A stretch of DNA of 64,000 nt, taken from positions 868,001 through 932,000 of the forward strand of contig JAFFSR010000373.1 of assembly GCA_017163975.1 (NCBI GenBank), in the 5' to 3' direction. Position 1 is the stretch's first letter. Every line of letters starts with the position of its first letter. Below, piece by piece: positions 55,859 through 64,000 of this stretch. This DNA comes from Anastatus disparis (Eukaryota; Arthropoda; Insecta; Hymenoptera; Eupelmidae). The notes below the pieces were generated by a model. The model saw only the letters and a list, made by a program, of their open reading frames with translations, searched no databases and had not been told where the DNA came from. The translations under genes and the position numbers were made by a program.

Positions 55859-55874
55859 TGTCCTCAAAAGGACA
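55859..55874 (-). promoter_or_regulatory. Histone-like 3' stem-loop (9)
   Basis: Minus strand TGTCCT-TTTG-AGGACA, perfect stem, preceded by AATC. Confidence 0.6.
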
Positions 55875-55889
55875 GATTACTTTATCATA

Positions 55890-56760
55890 TGCGTTTTAGT
55901 ATTTTAAGAAATGCGTAGTTTACGTTTCCTTACTTACTACTTACGTTTTTCAAATAACCCTATTTTGAAAAATGTCTAATCTCTCTCTTTGGTTCGCTTA
56001 CTTTCCCATAACTTTGCCACTCGCGTTTTAGTATTTTAAGAAATGCGTAGTTTTCATTTCCTTACTCGCCACTCACGTTTTCTCAAATAAGCCTATGTTG
56101 AAAAAATGTCTAGTCTCTCTCTTAGGTTCACTTTCTTTTCCTTACTTACCACTCACGTTTTCTTAAATAACGCTATTTTGAAAAATGCCTAGTCTCTCTT
56201 TGGTTCGCTTTCTTTTCCTTACTTACCACTCACGTTTTCTCAAATAAGCCTATATTGAAAAAATGTCTAATCTCTCTCTTTGGTTCGCTTACTTTCCCAT
56301 AACTTTGCCACTCGCGTTTTAGTATTTTAAGAAATGCGTAGTTTTCATTTCCTTACTCGCCACTCACGTTTTCTCAAATAAGCCTATGTTGAAAAAATGT
56401 CTAGTCTCTCTCTTAGGTTCACTTTCTTTTCCTTACTTACCACTCGCGTTTTAGTATTTTAAGAAATGCGTAGTTTTCATTTCCTTACTTGCCACTCACG
56501 TTTTCTCAAATAAGCCTATGTTGAAAAAATGTCTAGTCTCTCTCTTTGGTCCGCGTTCGCTTTCTTTTCCTTACTTACCACTTGCGTTTTAGTATTTTAA
56601 GAAATGCGTAGTTTTCATTTCCTTACTTACCACTCACGTTTTCTCAAATAAGCCTATGTTGAAAAAATGTCTAGTCTCTCTCTTTGGTCCGCGTTCGCTT
56701 TCTTTTCCTTACTTACCACTCGCGTTTTCTTACATAACTTTAGGTTCTAAAATTCACGTG
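55890..56760 (+). repeat. Non-coding tandem repeats, about 110-140 bp unit
   Basis: About seven imperfect units combine tttagtattttaagaaatgcg, ccactcacgttttctcaaat, aagcctatgttgaaaaaatg and tctagtctctctctttgg. No open frame. It lies between stem-loops (9) and (10) in the accessory right arm of element B. Confidence 0.85.
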
Positions 56761-56773
56761 CGGTAAAATAATC

Positions 56774-56789
56774 TATCCTTTTAAGGATA
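56774..56789 (+). promoter_or_regulatory. Histone-like 3' stem-loop (10)
   Basis: TATCCT-TTTA-AGGATA preceded by AATC. It is nearly palindromic, so the strand is uncertain. Confidence 0.5.
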
Positions 56790-56834
56790 ATAATTTTTTA
56801 AAGCTTAAGAACATATTATAAGTTAATAATATGT

Positions 56835-56850
56835 AGCTCTGAAAAGGACT
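56835..56850 (-). promoter_or_regulatory. Histone-like 3' stem-loop (11)
   Basis: Minus strand AGTCCT-TTTC-AGAGCT, with one mismatch and one G-T pair. Confidence 0.45.
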
Positions 56851-56893
56851 GATAACATTTCAAAGCAGTTTGCTCTACATTAAATAAATTTTT

Positions 56894-56909
56894 GGCTCTT
56901 AAAAGGGCC
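56894..56909 (-). promoter_or_regulatory. Histone-like 3' stem-loop (12)
   Basis: Minus strand GGCCCT-TTTA-AGAGCC preceded by AATC and followed by the GTAGAGCAAACTG block. Confidence 0.65.
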
Positions 56910-56989
56910 GATTTAATACTTATAAGTATAGAAATTATTTTCGTAAGTAATGTTGCAAATTATTAAGTTTATAGCAACATTACAAGAGA

Positions 56990-57310
56990 AAGTTCTTTGG
57001 ACTTCTCTATATTCGTTGTTAAGATGATAATGGCTTCATTGGTGTGACATGGCTCTTTGCAAAAAACTTGCATTCATGGCGCTGCGCGCTCATTGGTGCG
57101 GCATAGCTTCTTGCAATTCACTTCGGATTATTCTGTATTCAGTCTTGAGACAATAATGGCCGAGTGGATCCGATTATGAGTGCTTCGCGCTCATTGGTGT
57201 GGCGTAGCTGCTTGCAGAGAATTCGGATTCATTGCACTGCGCTCTCATTGGTGCGGGATAGCTGCTTGCTATTCACGCGCACTCTCATAACACCTCTGAG
57301 TTGACGCGTG
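56990..57310 (+). repeat. Repeats around cattggtg(c/t)gg(c/g)atagct
   Basis: Three or four imperfect units containing cattggtgcggcatagcttcttgca and gcgctgcgcgctc. Non-coding. ATTGG boxes in each unit might be promoter elements. Confidence 0.6.
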
Positions 57311-57370
57311 GCTTTCAAAGTTTATTACTGGTATTTAAAAATCTTTTCATAATTACATATTTTGTAAACC

Positions 57371-57386
57371 AGTTCTTCTCAGAACT
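57371..57386 (+). promoter_or_regulatory. Histone-like 3' stem-loop (13)
   Basis: AGTTCT-TCTC-AGAACT, perfect stem with a TCTC loop. It stands just upstream of the tRNA-like gene. Confidence 0.5.
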
Positions 57387-57403
57387 AAAATATTTTAAAG
57401 TAT

Positions 57404-57475
57404 GACTTCGTGGTCTAGAGGAATAAGCGAGAGTTTCGCGTCCAAAAGATCGTGAATTCGATCCCACGTTAAGTC
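57404..57475 (+). tRNA. tRNA-like gene inside element B, anticodon arm degenerate
   Basis: 72 nt with A box TGGTCTAGAGGA, B box GAATTCGATCC and a run of T from 57479 as Pol III terminator. The acceptor strand gactt pairs with aagtc, and the T arm closes over four pairs. By layout it resembles arthropod tRNA-Arg(TCG), but the 17-nt anticodon arm does not pair, so an anticodon cannot be assigned. It is either a decayed captured tRNA or a viral tRNA-like RNA. Confidence 0.5.
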
Positions 57476-57532
57476 AATTTTTTTTTCTATAAAAATATTT
57501 CAAAACAGTTTGCTCTACATTAAAAAAATTGT

Positions 57533-57548
57533 GGCTCTTAAAAGGGCC
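57533..57548 (-). promoter_or_regulatory. Histone-like 3' stem-loop (14)
   Basis: Minus strand GGCCCT-TTTA-AGAGCC preceded by AATC and followed by GTAGAGCAAACTG. Confidence 0.65.
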
Positions 57549-57616
57549 GATTTATTATAAGGGTAGAAATCATTTTTATGTTTTAGAATATTTTTGCTAT
57601 ACGTTAAAAAATTTGT

Positions 57617-57632
57617 GGTCCTGAAAAGGACC
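57617..57632 (-). promoter_or_regulatory. Histone-like 3' stem-loop (15)
   Basis: Minus strand GGTCCT-TTTC-AGGACC, perfect stem, followed by ACAAA. Confidence 0.75.
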
Positions 57633-57679
57633 GATAAGAATTTTATTAATGCATGCATCAGATCGTGATGCTCTGGTGG

Positions 57680-58060
57680 TTGCATAAAAGAAAATTTTGC
57701 GTACAACAATGTGCGCTCAATCTCATGCAAGGTCGGAATAAAAATATGTTAATTCTCGTGTTTGATACTTCCTCTCCTTTTCTCATATAAGAGAAATATT
57801 GCGTACAGCAATGTGCGCGCGCGATGTTCTCTCATGAGAGGTCGGAGCAAGAATACATCAAACATTGACTTTAATATCCCCTCTCCTTTTCTCATATAAG
57901 AGAAATATTGCGTACAGCAATGCGCGCGCGATGTTCGCTCATGAGAGGTCGGAGCAAGAATACATCAAACATTGACTTTAATACCCCCTCTCCTTTTCTC
58001 AAGAGAAATATTGCGTACAGCAATGTGCGCGATGTGCCTTCATGAGAGGATAGAATAAAA
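57680..58060 (+). repeat. Tandem repeats of about 115 bp near the right end of element B
   Basis: Three to four copies of a unit containing attgcgtacagcaatgtgcg, tcatgagaggtcgga and ccctctccttttctcatata. No gene. Confidence 0.85.
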
Positions 58061-58118
58061 TGAGTCAATCTACGCGTTTAATATCATTTCTCCAGAAGTA
58101 GTGGGCTACGAATGCGGT

Positions 58119-58299
58119 GATAAACTTGAGTTATTAAAGTTGCTGCAAACTTGAGTTAATAAAATTCTAACTTGTCGCGACAAGTAGTGGGCTACAAATG
58201 CAGTGGGCTACAAATGTAGCGGGCCAGAATCCCCCCTGGGCTAGAATCCCCCCTGGGCTGGAATCCCCCCTGGGCTAGAATCCCCCTTGTTTACCTACT
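58119..58299 (-). repeat. Element B right terminal inverted repeat
   Basis: Inverse of 39139-39269 with two extra gggctagaatcccccc units and one extra ggctacaaatg unit. It ends TTGTTTACCTACT. Confidence 0.92.
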
Positions 58300-58305
58300 G
58301 TGTAC
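58300..58305 (+). repeat. 6-bp target-site duplication, right
   Basis: GTGTAC, matching 39133-39138. Confidence 0.95.
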
Positions 58306-58371
58306 TGTCCATTCGACACCTCCTTAAATAATTTATACTTATGAAATTTACATAATATTCTATAAAAACTA

Positions 58372-58764
58372 TTAAGAGCAGGCCGGATTCGCTGTCCTTG
58401 TCTAATTGGCATTTTTGTTATTTACTCAAGTTTTAATCGGTGTATCTTCAAATTAAAGGTCGAGCGCAATAGATATTATTATTATGAACATCTATGCACA
58501 AGGAAAAAAATATCTACCGGTTTGTTTTTGAGAAAAGTAAGTAACGCCAAAGTAAAAGTTTATGTTTATAATATTTTCGCGTTACTTACTTTTCTCAAAA
58601 ACAAACCGGTAGATATTTTTTTTCTTATGCATAGATGTTCATAATAATAATATCTATTGCGCTCGACCTTTAATTTAAAGATACACCGATTAAAACTTGA
58701 GTAAATAACAAACAACTCAATTGTTACTCGGTAGGTATCAGGTTCTACTCCGGCCTACCGTTAA
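58372..58764. mobile_element. Palindromic TTAA MITE
   Basis: TTAA near 58372 and 58761; long inverted arms meet at about 58560 (cgttacttacttttctc). The outer 40 bp have diverged. Confidence 0.8.
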
Positions 58765-58895
58765 AATGATAATCATATATTTAATATTATTTCAAACTAT
58801 GAATAAAAAGTTGAAAAAATTATTATTAGTGATAACTTATAAATAGTTATATTATTTTATTAAATACATTTCCAACTTGAATAATTATCTTCATG

Positions 58896-59992
58896 TTAAG
58901 GGAATGCCCTATTAAAAAAAAACACGTGTTTGTTGCACGTGAAAAAAACACGTGTAAAATACACGTATTTTTTACACGTGTTTTTTACATGTAAAATTTG
59001 CGTGTTTTTTCACGCATATTTTTCACGTGTTTTTTTCACGTGTATTTTTCAGGTGTATTTTTCACATATCGTTTTATAGCTTTTCGAAGAGCTTCTACTG
59101 TCCGGCCTCTTATATCTGCATCTCCCAAATTTGTGTAAGGGATGACAAAACTTAGAAAAACGCCACCTAGCGACTTAAAGTCAAACTTGACGTTATGTCG
59201 CTAGGTGGCGTTTTTCTAAATTTTGTCATCCCTTCTTACACAAATTTGGGAGACGCAGATATAAGAGGCCGGACAGTAGAAGCTCTTCGAAAAGCTATAA
59301 AACGATATGTGAAAAATAAACCTGAAAAATACACGTGAAAAAAACACGTGAAAAATATGCGTGAAAAAACACGCAAATTTTACATGTAAAAAACACGTGT
59401 AAAAAATACGTGTATTTTACACGTGTTTTTTTCACGTGCAACAAACACGTGTTTTTTTTAAATAGGGTGTAAAATGGACACTACACCTGTACTCATAAAT
59501 ATTCACTATCTTCACATTTTATTGCAAAATTTTTAATAAAAAAATGCATGTCGTAGTATGTACAGTCGACGGTAACATATTCTATGATAATTCTTTTTCT
59601 GCAATTTCAAAATAACGTAATCTTACTGGATGATTCCGTTAGTTCGCTCATTTTTATAGGTTACTTTTCAAATTTTGAAAAAAGAATTATCATAGAATAT
59701 GTTACCGTCGACTGTACCATAAAGATAATCCAATTCAATTTTTAAATGAATTTATTCATTAGTTATTAAGAATATTGGGTTCCAAAATTATTTATTAAAA
59801 TTTTTGAATTTTGTACAGAAATCCAAATATCTCAAAAGCTAATGAATAAATTTATTTGAAAACTTATCAAAATAATGATCATGGTACATACTACAAGCTA
59901 ATGCATTTCTTTTCTGGAAATTCAGCAATAAAATAGAAAGGAGGCTAATATACTATAAGTACAGGTGTAGTGTCCGTTTTACATCTCCTTAA
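58896..59992. mobile_element. TTAA element with a second palindrome nested in its end
   Basis: TTAAGG ends with TGTAAAATGGACACTACACC inverted at 59468 and 59983. The left terminus is split by a 561-bp palindrome (58907-59467). Element B is inserted in a relative of this element. Confidence 0.75.
58907..59467. mobile_element. 561-bp near-perfect palindrome rich in CACGTG
   Basis: The arms start with ccctatt and repeated aaaacacgtg motifs and meet near 59187 around cgccacctagcgac. More than a dozen CACGTG/CACGTA sites lie in the two arms. Confidence 0.85.
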
Positions 59993-60500
59993 AACTAAAT
60001 TTAATTAGCATTCACTTTCACAAGTTATTTAAAAAATTTACCAATATTCAAAGTTATTAAAAAGTTAATTATTAAAAGTATTCCCATATCAAAATTTCAA
60101 AATTCTATTAATTTAAGTTTTTATTCTTCTCATTAGAGAATTAGTTTTGATGTTGAAATTTTTTTGTGATATGCAACATGTATATATATTATCTTATAGT
60201 AAAATATTTCATCACCTTGTATAAAAATTATTTTTTAAAAGTAGAATAATACTGTAAATAAACAAATGATTATAAGAAAATATTGAAAACTATAAATAAC
60301 AATAAAAAAGCGTTAGGCTGGAGATAAATAATGATTTATTATCATTTATACATTTTTTAAATGTAGATACTGCAAATATCCGTAAATAACTGTAAATAAA
60401 TTATAGAATACAATTATTAGAAATAACTCTAAATAATTTTCATTTTAGTTCTTTTTACAACAAACTTTTTTTAATGATTTATTATATATATATATGCGAC
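59993..60500. other. Intergenic AT-rich DNA
   Basis: No gene or clear repeat is seen. Confidence 0.4.
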
Positions 60501-61074
60501 ATTTCACACCAACTGGAAGAGAAGAAAAGTAAAAATCCCTGAAACTCTAAGAATATATTCTTTTTGTTACCCAAAATATGTAAAAAAATTTCAAGGATTT
60601 AGATTTGAAGGATCAAGAGCTATAGCTCCTTGAAATTTGGAAAATTATCAAAATTTTTGGAAAAGTCCCAACTTTATCATTTTTTCCTAAAAATCCTGAT
60701 GTTTTAGAGAGAAATTCATGAGAATACTTCTTGTTGTAAATGAAGAGCAGAGTTCGCGTGATTCTTTACAGACCTGAATTTTTAAGTTTCCTATTGGTTC
60801 TTATATGTATTACATGGTAATTGAAATTACTCATTATTCGCCACTTCAGAAATTTCTTTTTGCGGGCTTATTTTTTTCTGTTTTACATGAACTTTAAAAT
60901 GAATTTTTGATTATGTAAGTCAGAGCCATCAATAAGGAGTTGAGACAGTTTAAAATATATATTATCATGTATCATTTATTTTCAATATAAAAATTAATCA
61001 TACATTAAAATATACATTTATATTCAATATGAAAAATAAATCATATTTCATAACTCCTTATTAGTGGCTCTTTC

Positions 61075-61461
61075 TTAAGAGTCGGCCGTATCGCTCTGTC
61101 CTTGCCTAATCTAAATTTTCGTTATAATAAATAAATTAAATATTTATATACAATTTAAGGGATGAGCGCAATAGCGCAAAAGACGAGCAAACGATTCTAT
61201 TTTATGAAAAAATATTAAATTTTTATTATCTTTCAAGTAAAGTACGAAACAGAAAACACAGTCAAACACAACCTCATATTTTCCGTTTCGTACTTTACTT
61301 GAAAGATAATGAAAATTTAATATTTTTTCATAAAATAGAATCGTTTGCTCGTCTTTTGCGCTATTGCGCTCACCCCTTAAATTTGTATATAAATATTTAA
61401 TTTATTTATTATAACGAAAATTTAGATTAGACAAGGACAGAGCGATACGGCCGACTCTTAA
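61075..61461. mobile_element. Palindromic TTAA MITE
   Basis: TTAA at 61075 and 61458; arms GAGTCGGCCGTATCGCTC. Same family as 18667-19053. Confidence 0.9.
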
Positions 61462-61848
61462 GAGGAGGTCAAGTATATCTGTCCTTTTCTAATCGAAGAA
61501 TTGATTTTTTCACAAAAATTTATAATTGTAGCAAAAAATAAGAAGAAAGCCCCATCTCGTATAATAAAAAGCAAGATTCTCTTTTATGAGGAAAAATTAT
61601 TTTTATCGCTTCGTTTTTAAGAAAACCTTGAAAAACTGAATTGTCCATCCTAACCTCTATTTTTTAAGTTTTTCAAGGTTTTCTTCAAAACGAATCGATA
61701 AAAATAATTTTTCCTCATCAAAGAAAATCTTGCTTTTTATTATACGAGATGGGGCTATCTCCTTATTTTTTGCTACAATTATTAGTTTTTGCAAAAAAAT
61801 TAATTCTTTGATTAGAAAAGGACAGAGATGTACGACCTGCTCAGCAAT
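61458..61848. mobile_element. Palindromic MITE abutting the previous one
   Basis: Starts TTAAGAGGAGGTCAAG and ends with a decayed inverse. Same family as 7643-8031. It shares its first TTAA with the previous MITE. Confidence 0.75.
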
Positions 61849-62689
61849 CAAAAATTTATTTTGAAGTTAATTAAAAATAGAAGAAAATAAGCCCTCAAAA
61901 AGCAATTTCTGAAGTGGCAAACAATGAGTAATTTTAATTACCATGTAATACATGTAAGAACCAATAGAAAACTTCAAAATTTAGATTTGTAAAATTTTAT
62001 GCCAACTTTCCTTTTCATTTGCAACAAGATGTATTCTTATGAATTTCTCTTTAAAACATCAAGATTTTCAGAAAAAAAACCATAAAGTTGGTACTTTTCC
62101 AAAAATTTTTAAAAATTTCCAAATTCCAAGGATCTATAGCTCTTGATCCTTCCAATCTGAATTCTTGAAAATTTTTTTACACATTTTGGGCAATCAACAG
62201 AATATAATCTCAGAGTTTCAGCGATTTTTATTTTTTTGCTCTTCCAGTTGGTGTAAAATGTACCATATATACATAAATGTATAATTGCCGGAAATAACCA
62301 TTTTTTATCGTTATATTATTTTTACAAATTTTATTATTATTTATTTATCATATAACAATTAATTCATAGCATTTTTCATAATTTCTTTTATTTTTCAGCT
62401 TTTAAAGTAAAAAGGCAGTAAATTAAATTAGTTAATATAAAAGCAATATTTTTGTAAATATCTTTGAAAAGAGTTCATAAAAAATGAATTAAAATTCTGA
62501 AAAGAATTTTAATTTTCAATAATGGTTTTGACTGAAAAAGATAAATTGATTGTTAAGGGACAGGGATTTTATAGTTGAATTGCTTTCATATTAACTGATA
62601 TTCATGTATTAGAATTTAATAATATTTCAAAACGGTGCACCTCATTCAACATGCAATTAACTGCACTAATTCAAAGACCATAATATATT

Positions 62690-63042
62690 CATTCAGTACC
62701 GATTGATGGAGAATCAATACAGTTATTATTTTCCGGAAATTTAGAAAAGGGTCACCGGATTTGTGTGTATTATAATCATAAGGTGATTCATATATATGAC
62801 AGTTTAAATCTTAAATATCTATAAGATGAGCATAAGATTTATATAAACAGATTATTTCCAAACAAATCAGAATTGAGCATAGTATTCGAAACAGTACAAT
62901 CACAAACAAATAATTATAATTGTGGCGTTTTTGCAATTGTTTTTGCTGTTGCAATACTTTATAATTTAGGTCCATGTTGTTTAAGATATGATTTTTCTCA
63001 AATGCGATTACTTCATCAAGAATTTTTAAAATGCAACAAATA
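62690..63042 (+). pseudogene. Ulp1-type cysteine protease fragment (transposon-associated)
   Basis: The plus strand reads a C48-like protease core: HRICVYYNHKVIHIYDSLN (the usual Trp after His is Arg), an in-frame TAA at about 62821, then YINRLFPN and TNNYNCGVFAIVFAVAI with the catalytic Cys, and CCLRYDFSQMRLL. Such domains are common in large DNA transposons. The stop and the altered motif indicate a dead copy. A following exon may belong to the same locus. Confidence 0.6.
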
Positions 63043-64000
63043 AGAATGTTTCCAGTTTTACAAAATTATAATAATGCAAATAATAATTACGATAATCCAA
63101 CGGTCATGATTAGGAGGAGTTTTTGTCATGAGCAACATCTAAATCAAATACCATTGAATTTAGATTTCGCCGAGCTTGAATTATTAGAAAAAAACTCACA
63201 AACGCATTTATTGGCAGAACAAAAAAAGATCATGGAAATGTATCGTAAACAAAAGAATTCGAATCATGAAACAATTTTGATGGAAATTGACAATGACATT
63301 TCAGATACAAATTTTTTAAAACCAGATAATGATATGATGGGAATCGACGATATCCACTTAAATTATAACGATAGTAAAATTAGGACAGTTGAGATTAAAT
63401 TAAATGAAGGAAAAAAAGAATCAAAAGAAATAGATGAAGAAGAAGCTATATTTGTAATAGGACTTAAGAGCATGATAAAGCTGCCCACCTTCTAATAATA
63501 TTTCCGATCCTAGCTTATAAATAAACGATGCGTTTGATCGAGTTTTTTCGCAACAAAGTAAAAATTTGTAAGATTAAACTCTAGTGAGGACAACTCCAGA
63601 AATCCACCAAAATATTATACATATAAAGTTATAATAAAAACTTTCAATGCATCGTATTTTATGGTTAGGTCTATCGAGTTAGATATCTAATTTCCAATCC
63701 AAGCTCATAAAAAAATAAGAAGTCCAAATGATTTTTTATTTTAGCAAACATTATTTTATTAATATAGCTTTAGTGCGGACAAGTCATTATATTTGTTTAA
63801 TTTATAAATTTAAAAAAATATTGATGAAATAAAAAAAGCAAAACTCAATTGCTGCAGCTCCGACATCCCGTTAATAGGAAAATGGTAACAGAACAATCAC
63901 ATGAATATAAAAAAATTTCAGCTAAAGACATTATTATGGAAATGCAAGAAAAAAAAAGTAATGATAAATTAGAACTAAGACCAGTTCAAGAAACTTTACG
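63031..64000 (+). pseudogene. Coding exon split by a TTAA element, runs off the window
   Basis: An open frame from 63031 (Asn/Asp/Glu-rich, EQKKIMEMYRKQKN helix) is broken at 63464 by the 411-bp TTAA element. Removing the insert and one TTAA continues the frame through at least 42 codons to the window end (HEYKKISAKDIIMEMQEKK). No family is recognised. It may be the C-terminal part of the Ulp1-bearing transposon gene or a host gene. Confidence 0.5.
63464..63874 (+). mobile_element. 411-bp TTAA element, copy 2
   Basis: TTAA at 63464-63467 and 63871-63874; same length and sequence as 30150-30560. It is inserted in an exon. Confidence 0.92.

Larger units (their letters stand above)
39139..58299. 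mobile_element. Element B: complete endogenous Polinton/adintovirus, 19,161 bp
   Basis: The element starts AGTAGGTAAACAAGGGGG and ends with the exact inverse, within long terminal inverted repeats and a 6-bp GTGTAC duplication. It was inserted into an older TTAA element. It encodes major and minor capsid proteins, protease, packaging ATPase, integrase and protein-primed DNA polymerase, plus apoptosis inhibitor, ssDNA-binding-like and regulatory genes. At least eight lesions across the core genes show it is a provirus fossil, but complete ends and single lesions per gene indicate modest age. Confidence 0.95.
60500..62275. mobile_element. Fold-back element with two nested TTAA MITEs
   Basis: Outer arms around accaactggaagag (60510) and ctcttccagttggt (62242) are inverted over several hundred bases. 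The centre holds MITEs 61075-61461 and 61458-61848. Confidence 0.8.

Overview
The window is arthropod nuclear DNA. It is very AT-rich and full of palindromic MITEs. Introns are short GT-AG introns, and promoters are of the insect type (TATA box about 30 nt ahead of a TCAGT or TCATT initiator). The order of insect cannot be fixed from the sequence; a hymenopteran is a reasonable guess. No conventional host gene was recognised. The gene-bearing parts are two endogenous Polinton/adintovirus-like DNA viruses.

Element A (at or before position 1 to about 17440) has inverted terminal repeats whose left end is cut by the window edge. It carries an array of about eleven 310-bp repeats (960-4330), a five-exon arginine-rich gene (4792-8808) interrupted by MITEs, and two divergent gene blocks. 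The leftward block is packaging ATPase, DUF8207-like protein, fibre-like protein and chromodomain integrase. The rightward block is a PLA2-adenain-like protease fusion, penton-like minor capsid, a 48-aa basic protein, major capsid protein and an exonuclease-like protein. No DNA polymerase is visible in A.

Region 17440-39132 is intergenic and repeat-derived. It has nested fold-back elements, two MITEs with tRNA-like Pol III promoters, two copies of a 2.1-kb repeat, a Helitron-like 3' end and the remains of at least two unidentified multi-exon genes.

Element B (39139-58299, 19,161 bp) is delimited exactly by AGT...ACT terminal inverted repeats and a 6-bp duplication GTGTAC. It holds the same core genes as A plus a BIR/RING inhibitor-of-apoptosis gene, two small OB/ssDNA-binding-like paralogues, a spliced protein-primed DNA polymerase B, a second exonuclease-like gene, a 49-aa putative myristoylated protein and proline-rich accessory proteins. 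Most core genes carry one or a few clean lesions (nonsense codon, frameshift or lost start), so B is a fairly young but dead provirus.

The most unusual content is RNA-level. Element B contains about fifteen copies of a histone-mRNA-type 3' stem-loop, several directly after stop codons and often followed by a conserved GTAGAGCAAACTG-like block. Separately, a hairpin with compensatory changes lies in the 3' flanks of three genes, and two of those 3' flanks are about 98% identical although the proteins beside them are only about 40% identical.

Region 58306-64000 is again fold-back MITEs, ending in a broken Ulp1-type protease gene and a coding exon split by a TTAA-flanked MITE.
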